Assembly: GCA_002103105.1 (NCBI GenBank) | Contig: DAAY01000003.1 | Location: 620,001 to 684,000 of the forward strand | From: Candidatus Gastranaerophilales bacterium HUM_1 | GTDB taxonomy: Bacteria > Cyanobacteriota > Vampirovibrionia > Gastranaerophilales > Gastranaerophilaceae | Length of the DNA stretch: 64,000 nt | Direction: 5' to 3' | In this document: positions 1 to 8,859 of the stretch, piece after piece | Layout of the letters: each line of letters opens with the position of its first letter | How positions within the stretch are numbered: the first letter of the stretch is position 1 | The notes under the pieces: generated by a model | Seen by the model: only the letters and a program-made list of their open reading frames with translations | The model's database searches: none | Told to the model about the DNA's origin: nothing | Position numbers and translations under genes: made by a program

Positions 1-432
1 CATTAATATTGCTTCGGCACAAGCTGTTCCCGCATCATAAACTGTGGCATTAGAAATATCCATACCAGTTAATCTACAAATCATTGTTTGAAATTCATAC
101 ATAACTTGCAATGTTCCTTGTGAAATTTCTGGTTGGTATGGAGTGTAAGCAGTGTTAAATTCAAATCTGCTTGCAACTTGATTTATACAAGCGGGTACAA
201 ATTTATTGTAGATTCCGCCCCCAAGAAAGCTTATAAAATCCGATTTGTTTGATTTTGCGAGGTTTTTAACTTTTCTTTGGGTTTCCATTTCACTCAACCC
301 TTCTGGAAGGTTAAGTTCTGGCATTCTTACAGATTGAGGAATTTGTTTGAATAAATCTTCAACCTTGCTAATGCCAATAGCTTCACACATTTCTTGTGTT
401 GTTTTTTCGTTGTGTACTAAAAAATTCTTCAT
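1..432 (-). CDS. gcvPA: Glycine dehydrogenase (decarboxylating) subunit 1, partial
   Basis: N-terminal 144 codons of the PLP-dependent P-protein of the glycine cleavage system; the rest lies beyond the left edge. The visible part has the family pattern of an N-terminal helical segment (LPEGLSEMETQ), then SFLGGGIYNKFVPA and the TAYTPYQPEISQGTLQ stretch near residue 100. The split two-subunit form (GcvPA plus GcvPB) is more likely than a fused GcvP because the start and spacing match subunit 1, but GcvPB is not visible. It begins 2 nt after the gcvH stop on the minus strand, so gcvT-gcvH-gcvPA form one operon. It releases CO2 from glycine and passes the aminomethyl group to lipoyl-GcvH. Confidence 0.9.
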   Translation of the reverse strand, partial: MKNFLVHNEKTTQEMCEAIGISKVEDLFKQIPQSVRMPELNLPEGLSEMETQRKVKNLAKSNKSDFISFLGGGIYNKFVPACINQVASRFEFNTAYTPYQPEISQGTLQVMYEFQTMICRLTGMDISNATVYDAGTACAEAILM

Positions 433-434
433 TC

Positions 435-815
435 TTATTCCAATTCTTCTTTATAATCTGCGTATGATACCAAATCCTTCAATTCATCTTCTGCTGTTGA
501 AGATTCAACTTTAACTAGCCAACCGCCTTCGTAGCAATCTTCGTTCAATTGTTCTGGAGCATCAACTAATGATTCGTTAATTTCAACAATTTTACCGCTG
601 ATAGGCATATAAATTTCAGAAGCAGCTTTTACTGATTCAATGTTTGCAAATGTATCACCTTTAGCAAATTCATCTCCCACTTCTGGCAGTTCTAAAAATA
701 CGATATCTCCAAGTTGTTCAATAGCATAATCTGTAAGTCCTATAACATATTTGTCATCTTGTTTAATAACGTATTCGTGCGATTTAGAACATAACATTTC
801 TTCTTTAAAACCCAT
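435..815 (-). CDS. gcvH: Glycine cleavage system H protein
   Basis: 126-residue lipoyl carrier that shuttles the aminomethyl intermediate between P, T and L proteins. The lipoylation site is Lys63 in the ESVKAASE motif, and the surrounding GDTFANIESVKAASEIYMPI segment is typical of the family. Length is normal for GcvH (about 125-130 aa). The gene lies 41 nt downstream of gcvT and 2 nt upstream of gcvPA on the minus strand. The start (MGFKEEML) follows a GGAGAAA-type ribosome site. Confidence 0.96.
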   Translation of the reverse strand: MGFKEEMLCSKSHEYVIKQDDKYVIGLTDYAIEQLGDIVFLELPEVGDEFAKGDTFANIESVKAASEIYMPISGKIVEINESLVDAPEQLNEDCYEGGWLVKVESSTAEDELKDLVSYADYKEELE

Positions 816-856
816 TTTATAATTTCTCCTTTTTCATATTTTCAACTTTTTGTAAT

Positions 857-1957
857 TTAAACCTTGTTTCTTTTTTGAACAAAAGGTCTTTTTACGATTT
901 TTGCATCGTGTAATTTTTCTCTAATCATAACTTGAACGGTAGTACCTGTGCAAATTTCTTTTAAATTTTTAACATAGCCAAGAGCAATATTTTTGCCTGT
1001 GCTAGGTGAAACGCATCCACTCGTTACGTGTCCAACTTTTTCTCCATTAAAATAAATTTCATATCCATGACGAGCAATATTTCTATCTAACATTTCTAAT
1101 CCAATAAGTTTTTTAGAAACTCCGTTTGCAATTTGGCTCATTATGATTTCTTTTCCATTGTAATCAGCTTGTTTATCCTTTGGTACAGACCAAGATAATC
1201 CAGCTTCAATAGGAGTAGTGTTTTCGTCCAAGTCATTTCCGTATAAGTGAAGAGCAGCCTCAAGTCTAAGAGTATCTCTTGCCCCAAGACCGATTGGCTT
1301 AATTCCGTATTCTTGACCTTCTTCTAAAATTTTATCCCATAAAAATTCTGAATATTCGTTTTCTACAAGGAGTTCAAACCCGTCTTCTCCAGTGTATCCT
1401 GTGCGAGAAGCTAGAAGTTTAATCCCTTCTATAATTGTGGGTTTGATTGTAAAAGATTTTTGGTCTGGAAGATTGTAACCCATTTTTCTAACCAAATCAA
1501 TTGCTCTTGGGCCTTGAATTGCAAGAAGTGAATAGTTATGAGATTGGTTGTCAATTTTGACATTCATTCCTCGTTTATTTCTCACAATCCAATTTAAATC
1601 TTCATCAATTCTTGAAGCATTACAGATTACCAAATAATATTCAATCCCTAATTTATAGATAATTAAGTCGTCAATAAGTCCGCCATTATTGTTTGGTAAT
1701 TGGCAATAAACGGCTTTTTCATAATCAAGTTTTTCAATATTTTGAGGAACTATTTTATTTAAAAATGCTGTTGCATCTTTACCAGAAACAAAAACTTCTC
1801 CCATGTGAGAAACGTCGAAAAGTCCAACGGCATTTCTTACTGTTTTATGTTCTTCAATGATTGATGAATATTGGACAGGCATGTGCCATCCTGCAAAATC
1901 AACCATCTTCGCACCAAGTGCAACGTGTTTATCGTGTAAATAAGTTTCTTTTACCAT
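857..1957 (-). CDS. gcvT: Aminomethyltransferase (glycine cleavage T protein)
   Basis: 366-residue tetrahydrofolate-dependent T protein that releases ammonia and forms 5,10-methylene-THF from the GcvH-bound aminomethyl group. Family signatures include the N-terminal HVALGAKMVDFAGWHMPVQY, the FDVSHMGE motif, a GYTGEDGFE segment near residue 190 and LEAALHLYGND. It is first in the gcv operon, with a strong GAGGGGG ribosome site just before the ATG. No glycine riboswitch-like tandem aptamer is evident upstream. Confidence 0.97.
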   Translation of the reverse strand: MVKETYLHDKHVALGAKMVDFAGWHMPVQYSSIIEEHKTVRNAVGLFDVSHMGEVFVSGKDATAFLNKIVPQNIEKLDYEKAVYCQLPNNNGGLIDDLIIYKLGIEYYLVICNASRIDEDLNWIVRNKRGMNVKIDNQSHNYSLLAIQGPRAIDLVRKMGYNLPDQKSFTIKPTIIEGIKLLASRTGYTGEDGFELLVENEYSEFLWDKILEEGQEYGIKPIGLGARDTLRLEAALHLYGNDLDENTTPIEAGLSWSVPKDKQADYNGKEIIMSQIANGVSKKLIGLEMLDRNIARHGYEIYFNGEKVGHVTSGCVSPSTGKNIALGYVKNLKEICTGTTVQVMIREKLHDAKIVKRPFVQKRNKV

Positions 1958-1985
1958 CTAAAATCCCCCTCAAAACTATAACTTT

Positions 1986-2014
1986 ATTGTGTTTCTTAAT
2001 TACGCTTTTGTCAA
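1986..2014 (-). promoter_or_regulatory. Candidate sigma70 promoter for gcvT-gcvH-gcvPA
   Basis: On the minus strand TTGACA (2009-2014) is followed after 17 nt by CACAAT (1986-1991), about 28 nt before the gcvT start. The -35 is perfect and the -10 is weak, so the call is tentative. Confidence 0.35.
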
Positions 2015-2191
2015 TAACATGTGTAGATAATTTAAAGATGTCAATTTAATAGGTTTGGAAGTTGATACTTCATCCAGACTATTTCACCCCAAAATCCTTT
2101 TAAAACTCTATCAAACCCTCTCCCCTACCCCCTCTTCCACTGGAGAGGGGAACAACTTTACTTGCTCGGATTAACCCCTCACACTTTCCCT

Positions 2192-2253
2192 CAGGCATAC
2201 GACACGCAGTTTCACTCGACTCAACTTCATTTCGCCGATTCAGCTAGTGACCC
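2192..2253 (+). repeat. 63-nt repeat core, divergent copy A
   Basis: Begins CAGGCATACGACACGCAG and ends CAGCTAGTGACCC. It matches the cores at 12155, 17566 and 28584 apart from a handful of substitutions, and is the most divergent of the four. All four cores are in the same orientation. Confidence 0.85.
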
Positions 2254-2335
2254 AAAGGAGAGGGGATTAGTTGTACCTTCTCCCAAGGGAGAAGGAAGGT
2301 TAGGATGAGGGGTTTTACTTGAGCAAATTTAGACT

Positions 2336-2395
2336 CTTGTCCTCCCCATATGTTGTGGGAGGACCGAAATCTTTGATTTCGAGGAGGGGTAGTTA
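2336..2395. repeat. Double-hairpin repeat, copy 1
   Basis: Two adjacent hairpins: TCCTCCC/GGGAGGA around CATATGTTGT, then CGAAATC/GATTTCG around a 3-nt loop. Nearly identical to 12340-12400. The right end abuts the stop codon of the nuclease gene. Confidence 0.85.
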
Positions 2396-3025
2396 CTTGC
2401 AAATTTTTTCATATTCACATCTTGCACAAGAGTTTGAATTCCTTTGATACCAAGAATCTGATGTTATTGCTGTGCATATTTTTAGCAATCTATTTTCGTA
2501 TTCTTGTTTTAATTTTTCATTAAAATCAATGACATAGTTATTTTTGTCTTTTAGATTTATATAAACAAAAGATAATTTTTCGTATTTTTTTAGGTATTTA
2601 TCCATGCACAAAAGATAAACCATTGTTTGAAAATCAAATTCTGGATTTTTAGGAGTTGAACCTGTTTTGTAGTCTAAAATATAGTAATTATCTTCATCAT
2701 GTACGACCGCATCAAGACGGCCTCCAACCCAAAAATCTCCAATTTTTGTACTGATTGAAAATTCAGATTTGAGACATTTTTTTCTATAAAATGGGTTATT
2801 TAATAATGAAATCCATATCGCTTTTTCTTCTTCTGTTAAAGCTGTTTCTATTCTCGAAATGTTTATTTCTTGGAGAAAATAGTTGGCTAAGGCGTGAATT
2901 TTTTTTCCTTTTTCAAAAGGTAAAAATGAAAGTGGAACATTTATTCCTTCAATGTATCGAAAATAAAATTTTTTTGGACATTTTTCATAGGTTTTCAACA
3001 TATTTGGAGAAAAGATTTGAATCAT
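2393..3025 (-). CDS. PD-(D/E)XK nuclease with Fe-S cluster cysteines (RecB/AddB-type)
   Basis: 210-residue protein resembling the C-terminal nuclease domain of AddB and related RecB-family nucleases (PDDEXK_1). The catalytic elements are GRLDAVV and ILDYKTG (the D-x-K core). Cys16 in the N-terminal YEKCPKKF box together with Cys200, Cys203 and Cys209 (CARCEYEKIC) reproduces the C...CxxCx5C iron-sulfur clamp that pins the ends of the fold in AddB. Its start overlaps the stop of the upstream helicase gene by 4 nt, implying translational coupling. I infer that the two act together in double-strand-break processing. Confidence 0.85.
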   Translation of the reverse strand: MIQIFSPNMLKTYEKCPKKFYFRYIEGINVPLSFLPFEKGKKIHALANYFLQEINISRIETALTEEEKAIWISLLNNPFYRKKCLKSEFSISTKIGDFWVGGRLDAVVHDEDNYYILDYKTGSTPKNPEFDFQTMVYLLCMDKYLKKYEKLSFVYINLKDKNNYVIDFNEKLKQEYENRLLKICTAITSDSWYQRNSNSCARCEYEKICK

Positions 3026-6000
3026 TTTATCCTCCTTTCAATCCCTAGAAGTTCTTCAAAAATTATACTTGGGTCAGAAGGTTTTTCTTTCCCAAATGTT
3101 TTAATCTTACTACTTGCTGTTATGTATAATTTGTTTTTTGCCCTTGTTATTGCAACATAAAGTAGCCTCAAGTTTTCAGCCAAGATTTCTTGCTTCAACT
3201 CATAATCTGATTTTTTCTTATAACTTGAATTTAAGGATTTTACTGTTTCCAAAAAGTCTGCGGATTTTAAATTTATTTTCCCGATTGATAGAGGCAAACT
3301 TTTTTCTTGTAGTTCAGGGATAAATACGAGGTTGAATTCGTCCCCTTTTGATTTATGCATTGTCATTATTTGAACTTTTCCGCACAAGGAAGATTTATCT
3401 TCTTCATCTTCTTCAGAGAAAAATTTAAATCCACTCAAATTAGGTTTTTTAGACAATTCTGAAAGTCTATCTACTGCATATTCTAAAGAATTATTTTTAA
3501 TACAAATTCTTTTAATAAGGGTTGAGATTAGGTAAATATTCGCTTTTTCAATTTCGCTATCGAAAAATTGTTTTCCAATTTTTAAAGCAAGTTCGTTTGG
3601 AGGAAGATAACATAGTGACATCCAATAATTTACGTCGTAGTTAAATTGTTCAAGGCTTTGAGCTTCGATGCTATCTCCGTTTAGTTTTACAAATGGGTTT
3701 TCGTATTTTGAAATTTCACATCCTAACCCTCTTTTGTAAAGTCCTAAATCTGCAAGAATGTCGTAATTTGCTCCAAGATTTTCATTGTCAAAAGGTCGCA
3801 AAACTATTTTCATTACTGCAAAAATTGCTTTGAAAATTGCTTTTTGTTCTAAACATTGGTTTCTTGTAATAGCTTTAAGTCCACTATTTTCAATCAAGTC
3901 TTGCCAAGCGGCTACTTGATAATTGTTCCTTAATAAAATTCCAACTGTATAATTAGGGTTTTTGGACAACGTATCTTTTATTGTTTTTAGAATGTAATTT
4001 TTCTCATCAACTGTGGAATCAAAAATTTCTCCAGTGACAGCGTTTTCTGTTTGAGGGTTTTTGCCTTCGACTGGTTGCATAAACATTTTGAAAAAGGCAT
4101 CTTTGCTGTCTTGTTTTTGGCTAAACATTTCAACTACGTTATTGGCTGTTTCCCAAACTCCTTTGGCACAGCGTTGAGAACAATTCATCATTACGTTATT
4201 GTTTTGTGTGATAAATTTTCTAAATCCCTCAACATCCGCATTAGAAAAAGTTGAAGTAATTGATTGATTCACATCTCCGCATCTTATTATATTTTGGTGT
4301 TTCCCTGAAAGTAGAGAAATCAATTCTTGTTGGATAGAGGATGAATCTTGGGCTTCGTCTTCTATTATGTATTCACAAATATCTTGATAATGAGCTAAAA
4401 TGTCAGGATTTTCTTTTAAGATTTTTACAGAACCTGTTAGCATGTCATCATAATCAATAAGATTAAATTCTTTAAGGTTTGACTGGTAAAGGTTGAAAAA
4501 TGTTCTGAATTTTTTTAATTTCGCATCTGTTGGAAGGGTTTCAAATTTACCTAAACCCATTTTGAATACCGAAACGGCTCTATCAAACTCTTCTGCTGTT
4601 TTTGTATCAATTTTCATAACAGATGAAATTTCTCGGAGCATTCTATTTCTTTGTGAGTCATCACAGATTTCAAAATCAGATGATAATCCTAACTTTTCGT
4701 AATTCCCATTCTCTTTCAAAATTCGTAAAGCTAAACCATGAATTGTACTTATATTTGGTAGTCTGGAAGAATTTTTGCGAACATTTTTAATTCTTTCTCT
4801 AAAATTTCTTGCAGCTGAATCCATATAAGTTAGGACAAAAATTCTTTCTGGATTAATCCCTCTTTCTAATAGTTTAATAATTAAAGCGAGTAATATTGTC
4901 GTTTTCCCAGCTCCTGGAACTGCTGAGATACCCATCTTCCCAGATGAATAATCAAGAACTGGTTTTTGATCTTCTCGAGGTATAATTTTAAAGGTTCTTT
5001 GTTCGGTGTCTTCTTGCTCTTGAGGATTTTCAACAACAATAAAATCTTCTAATGCTCCATAGTTTTCTATTCCGTTTGAATCAAACAAACTAGAGTAACA
5101 GAATATTTTATCCTTAGCACATAGTGCAAGTTTTCGCATAACTCGAGCATTTTTTTCTCGTGATAATTCTATATTATCATCAATCGTATATTCATCTTTA
5201 TACCAATTTTTTTGGAAAACCCAAGCGTTGTAAAGAGGCCCAGTATCTGATTTAATCCATTCAGAATTTGAAATATCTAACCATATTTGATATTTTGTCT
5301 TTATTTGGTTGTCAATAATCTTTTGGGGTGTTGAAATTATTAGGTCATTTTTCCCAATTTCAAGAACGGAATAAGGGTTTTCAGAAATAATGGAGTTTTC
5401 AACTTGTAAGATGATTTCTGACTTTCTGGAGTTGAAGTTTTTGCCGAATACATTTTCAAAATCTGTAATTTGTTTTAAAAAGAAATTAAATTTGTTAATT
5501 TCGTGTTTATTCCAGAAATCAAAAGAAAATAACTGGTTGTATATTTTGACAATTTGTTCGGATAGTTTTTCATTACTATTTGTCAATTCTTTGACTAATT
5601 CAAGAAAGTCGTTGTATTTTTTGTTGTAATCTTCGTCTTTAAAATCAAATGTAATTAGTATTTTTTGATTTTGGAAGTTTTCTAAAATCTCTTCGCAATA
5701 TTTTAGAGGAATATGTAAAAATTCTGATAATATAACTCTAATATCAAATTCAGATAATGTTTTTTTTAAATCTGTGTTTAATTTCAATATGGTAATTACT
5801 GCGAGTACAAGTCTGTTTTGAATTAACTTTTCACTTCCAGATAAATAGCGTAAGTTTATGTTATTGGGAATATTTTCTTGAAGAGTGAATTTCAACATTT
5901 CATCTACAATTGGTGTAATGATTGAAATTTCTTGAGGTGGAACTTTATTATCTAATAATGTTTTGATTTTTTTTATTGTACATTCAATAATTTCAGAACG

Positions 6001-6951
6001 CTTAGAAAGAGATTCAAAGGTAAAATTGTGCAAGGTTCCGACTTTTTCACTATAAATATTTTCATAGAGGGTTTGAGAATCTTGTAACATCTTAGATTGT
6101 GAAGGAATAACAAGGGTTTTATCTCCAAAGATGTTTTTAAGTTTTTGATAATTATTTTTGTCCGCACTCAAATAACCACAACGAGAAGAACCTTGTGGGT
6201 CAATTGTAATAAAATAATCCTTTAGTTGCTTTGACAAGTATTCAATAAAGTCAATACAAATTGGTGTGCATTCATCCGCATCATCAACTATTAAATATTT
6301 TATTCCTTTGAAATAATTGGTATTTTTATAGACAAAATTGAACATCAAACATTGGCGTAAATAGTCAAAATCTCGAAGCTCCAGTGTTTTTTTGAGAAGT
6401 TTTTTTATTGCAATAGATGCTTCATCCGAAAATCCTTCTTTTAGAATTTTTGCTCTTTTATCAATTTCGCTTTGCGAAAGATTATTCTGTACAATAAGAG
6501 AATATCTTCTAAAAATCTGTTGCAATAGTGACATTCTTGAGTTGTAACCCCTAAAAGGAACTTCTTTTAAGATATCTTTAAGCAAGAATTGAGAAACTTC
6601 TAATCCTGCAAGGTTAGGAAGTATAACAGGGTTGTCAAAAATGTTTCTGTCTTCTAAAAATGCCCAATTATCATTGATTGTGTTATAAACAAGAGAAAAG
6701 AATGAGTGAACTTGTAATTTTTCAACACAATCAATTGTCAGCTTTTCATAAGTTTTTTCGATAAAATTGTTTTTTAGAGTTGAATTTTGTACCAAAACAA
6801 GAATTTCAGAAGAAGAAATTCCACTGTTTAGTAAACTGGCATATTTTTCTACCAGAAAATCTGTTTTATTTGACTCTATGCTCCCCTCGATAATCAAAGC
6901 AATACTCCTTATGGAGTATTTTACCATAAAATAATATACCAAACTACGCAA
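3022..6951 (-). CDS. Tandem superfamily I (UvrD/AddA-like) DNA helicase
   Basis: 1309-residue protein with two helicase-like halves. The C-terminal half is a complete UvrD/Rep helicase: Walker A AVPGAGKTT near residue 680, DEAQD (motif II) near 865, MTMHKSKGDEF near 1200 and YVAITRAKN near 1268. The N-terminal half (1-600) looks like an inactivated helicase module: the expected P-loop region reads IIEGSIESNKTDFLV, lacking a proper GxGKT. That is the situation in AddB, where an inactive helicase recognises Chi-like signals. The Fe-S nuclease gene follows with a 4-nt overlap. A later start at residue 9 is possible; neither has a clear SD. Likely recombinational-repair helicase of an unusual AddAB arrangement. 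Confidence 0.85.
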   Translation of the reverse strand: MRSLVYYFMVKYSIRSIALIIEGSIESNKTDFLVEKYASLLNSGISSSEILVLVQNSTLKNNFIEKTYEKLTIDCVEKLQVHSFFSLVYNTINDNWAFLEDRNIFDNPVILPNLAGLEVSQFLLKDILKEVPFRGYNSRMSLLQQIFRRYSLIVQNNLSQSEIDKRAKILKEGFSDEASIAIKKLLKKTLELRDFDYLRQCLMFNFVYKNTNYFKGIKYLIVDDADECTPICIDFIEYLSKQLKDYFITIDPQGSSRCGYLSADKNNYQKLKNIFGDKTLVIPSQSKMLQDSQTLYENIYSEKVGTLHNFTFESLSKRSEIIECTIKKIKTLLDNKVPPQEISIITPIVDEMLKFTLQENIPNNINLRYLSGSEKLIQNRLVLAVITILKLNTDLKKTLSEFDIRVILSEFLHIPLKYCEEILENFQNQKILITFDFKDEDYNKKYNDFLELVKELTNSNEKLSEQIVKIYNQLFSFDFWNKHEINKFNFFLKQITDFENVFGKNFNSRKSEIILQVENSIISENPYSVLEIGKNDLIISTPQKIIDNQIKTKYQIWLDISNSEWIKSDTGPLYNAWVFQKNWYKDEYTIDDNIELSREKNARVMRKLALCAKDKIFCYSSLFDSNGIENYGALEDFIVVENPQEQEDTEQRTFKIIPREDQKPVLDYSSGKMGISAVPGAGKTTILLALIIKLLERGINPERIFVLTYMDSAARNFRERIKNVRKNSSRLPNISTIHGLALRILKENGNYEKLGLSSDFEICDDSQRNRMLREISSVMKIDTKTAEEFDRAVSVFKMGLGKFETLPTDAKLKKFRTFFNLYQSNLKEFNLIDYDDMLTGSVKILKENPDILAHYQDICEYIIEDEAQDSSSIQQELISLLSGKHQNIIRCGDVNQSITSTFSNADVEGFRKFITQNNNVMMNCSQRCAKGVWETANNVVEMFSQKQDSKDAFFKMFMQPVEGKNPQTENAVTGEIFDSTVDEKNYILKTIKDTLSKNPNYTVGILLRNNYQVAAWQDLIENSGLKAITRNQCLEQKAIFKAIFAVMKIVLRPFDNENLGANYDILADLGLYKRGLGCEISKYENPFVKLNGDSIEAQSLEQFNYDVNYWMSLCYLPPNELALKIGKQFFDSEIEKANIYLISTLIKRICIKNNSLEYAVDRLSELSKKPNLSGFKFFSEEDEEDKSSLCGKVQIMTMHKSKGDEFNLVFIPELQEKSLPLSIGKINLKSADFLETVKSLNSSYKKKSDYELKQEILAENLRLLYVAITRAKNKLYITASSKIKTFGKEKPSDPSIIFEELLGIERRIK

Positions 6952-7038
6952 TTAAAATGATGTTTTATATTGTAAAATAAACTATCATCAGAGTATCGAA
7001 AAAGTGTGCTCGCTACAATAAATTAGGAGGAAGAAATC

Positions 7039-7263
7039 ATGGCAACAAAAAAAGTTAACTTAACATTAGAAGAACAAATCGGATTTTCAGCAGGAGAAAT
7101 TTATAACTATTTACACCAAAATGGAACAACTTCTTTTGCTAAAATGAAAAAAGAATTAGATTTAAAAGGAAACTTTGCAGATTTAGGTTTAGGCTGGTTA
7201 GCTAGAGAAAACAAAGTTGAAATTGCACAAAAAGGACCAGCTGTAAAAGTTAGCCTTAAGTAG
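7039..7263 (+). CDS. Winged helix-turn-helix protein (DUF2582 family)
   Basis: 74-residue predicted DNA-binding protein. The sequence (EEQIGFSAGEIYNYLHQNG, then FAKMKKELDL and LGLGWLARENKVEI) fits the DUF2582 winged-helix family found in anaerobes and Bacteroidetes. A strong AGGAGG site at 7025-7030 lies 8 nt before the ATG. It is divergent from the helicase gene and monocistronic. The target is unknown. Confidence 0.8.
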   Translation: MATKKVNLTLEEQIGFSAGEIYNYLHQNGTTSFAKMKKELDLKGNFADLGLGWLARENKVEIAQKGPAVKVSLK

Positions 7264-7355
7264 TTTTTAACCACATTTACACATGGAATAATATAAAAGG
7301 TGTTACAAATTGTAATGCCTTTTTCTTTTTTGGGGCAATTTTCAAATCCAAAAAT

Positions 7356-7379
7356 ACTTTATAAATACATAGGGGATAA
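7356..7379 (+). promoter_or_regulatory. Shared upstream motif, instance 1
   Basis: ACTTTAT (7356-7362), 9-nt spacer, GGGGATAA (7372-7379), then 15 nt to the ATG of the RelA/SpoT-like gene. Four other genes in the window have the same arrangement. It is preceded by an A-rich tract. It could be an alternative-sigma promoter or an operator. Confidence 0.6.
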
Positions 7380-7394
7380 AATAAGGGAATTATT

Positions 7395-8843
7395 ATGAAA
7401 ATTGTACCTAAATTGCTTCAAGGTGCAAAGGCACTTCTTGAAGAAAAACCAATAGCGGAGGTCGTTACAAATCCATTAAAATCTAGCGGTTTAATTAACT
7501 TTCATCGTGTGGAACATTCTGCGACGGAATTAGCTAACGCTGGAATTCGGAAATATAGAGTTAAACCAGATATTACAATTCCTGTCAATGTTGAAACTCG
7601 GGCTTTAAATAGACCGGCATTTGAGGTTACTGCTGATGCAATTAGATCTGGTGATATTGTTCACCAAGCAGAGATTGGAAACATTGCTCTTCGTTTGAGT
7701 GAAGGCTATGAAAAGGCTCTTCCGAGTGCTAAGGCTCAGTTAGACAAAGTCTTTTCTGGTTTTAAAATGGAAGTTCGTTCTAAAGGGTCAAACTCTGTAT
7801 ATTCAAAAGTTTGTAAATGGATGAAAAAATTAAACCAAAATGTTTCGACAGATAAGCAAGCGGGAGAATATATTCAAGATGCTATTGGAGGTAGAATTCA
7901 GCTTCCTAATTTGACGAAAAAAGATGTGGTTGATGCTATTGAAAACTTTTCATTTGAGGGAAAAGTCCTAACAAAATCTGAACAATCTATTATTAAAAAA
8001 TTCTTTAATAATGAAGCTCTGACTCCAACAGAACAAGTTGTTGCGGATAAATATTCCCATGCAATTAAGTGTGCATTAGCGGAAAAACAATCAGACCCAG
8101 TTGTGAATAAATTTCTCCTTTCTGGCATGAAAGATGCTTTGGATAGAAAAGTTACGACAATTGAAAAACTTGAAAAATCTGGAATGAGAAAAGATTTGAT
8201 AGCGGAATTGAAAAATAATCCTAATATTGAACCTTTGCGACTTGGAGATGTAAACAATTACAAGGGTAAAAATGGTATTGCTTATTTTTCAGATAATCAA
8301 ATTAGACAGTTTGAAAGATTACAACTTGCAACTGGTGAAAAATTCGATATAATAAGTTGTTCTGAGAATATTGACCTAGCAAAATATGGTTTAGAAAATC
8401 TTCCAAAATCAGCAAAGGATGCAATTAAATCTGGTGGTTATACTACGGGTCAAATTAATGTCATTTTCAAAAACGGCAAATATGGCGAAATCCAAGTTCG
8501 TGGAACTGGCGAATTTGCAGAAGCTGAACACGTAAAATATGATGCACTTCAAGAAAAATTAACTTTAACTCCTGCAAGTAAAGAATATGTTTCTGCGTTG
8601 AAGGGTTTGAAACCATCTAGTGCTGAACGATATGACCAATATGGTTCGAATGTTTATGACTTTGATAGAAATGTAGAACTAGGTATTAAATCTAATGCTC
8701 CAGAACTTCCAAAAGGTTTCAAGTCAATATTGTCTAGGGATTCAATGCAAAAAATTCATGAAGCTGATGTAGTTGACCAAAAAGCAAAAATGGTTAATTT
8801 TGTACCTCATTTAGAACCTTTAAATATGGCATATGTAGGATAG
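7395..8843 (+). CDS. RelA/SpoT-fold nucleotidyltransferase-like protein
   Basis: 482-residue protein. Residues 128-138 match the pyrophosphokinase signature RxKxxxSxxxK (R128, K130, S134, K138). These are followed by D162xxGxR167 (QDAIGGRIQL), a GGY at 347-349, E365-I-Q367-V-R369 and AEAEH at 375-379, in the order and spacing type of the RelA/SpoT synthetase domain (PF04607). About 150 residues (185-335) are inserted between the DxxGxR strand and the GY strand, which is unusual. No HD hydrolase, TGS or ACT domain is present, so it is not a housekeeping RSH. It could be an alarmone synthetase, a toxSAS-type toxin or a tRNA CCA-pyrophosphorylating enzyme. The next gene starts 16 nt downstream. 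The fold assignment rests on motifs only. Confidence 0.7.
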   Translation: MKIVPKLLQGAKALLEEKPIAEVVTNPLKSSGLINFHRVEHSATELANAGIRKYRVKPDITIPVNVETRALNRPAFEVTADAIRSGDIVHQAEIGNIALRLSEGYEKALPSAKAQLDKVFSGFKMEVRSKGSNSVYSKVCKWMKKLNQNVSTDKQAGEYIQDAIGGRIQLPNLTKKDVVDAIENFSFEGKVLTKSEQSIIKKFFNNEALTPTEQVVADKYSHAIKCALAEKQSDPVVNKFLLSGMKDALDRKVTTIEKLEKSGMRKDLIAELKNNPNIEPLRLGDVNNYKGKNGIAYFSDNQIRQFERLQLATGEKFDIISCSENIDLAKYGLENLPKSAKDAIKSGGYTTGQINVIFKNGKYGEIQVRGTGEFAEAEHVKYDALQEKLTLTPASKEYVSALKGLKPSSAERYDQYGSNVYDFDRNVELGIKSNAPELPKGFKSILSRDSMQKIHEADVVDQKAKMVNFVPHLEPLNMAYVG

Positions 8844-8859
8844 ACGGATAAGGATTAAT

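Larger units (their letters stand above)
2101..2395. repeat. Composite intergenic palindromic repeat, copy 1
   Basis: Fills the gap between gcvT and the nuclease gene. It is a chain of GC-richer palindromic units: a CCCCTC/GAGGGG unit, a 63-nt core at about 2192-2253, a TTCTCCCAAGGGAGAA hairpin at about 2279-2294, and a double hairpin at 2336-2395. The same units recur, shuffled, near 12.1-12.7, 17.4-17.7, 20.5, 28.3-28.7 and 30.0-30.3 kb. No gene is seen in it. Confidence 0.85.

Noticed and set aside
1958..2100. Glycine riboswitch upstream of gcvT
   Set aside because: The leader is short, AT-rich and has no tandem aptamer or recognisable conserved core.
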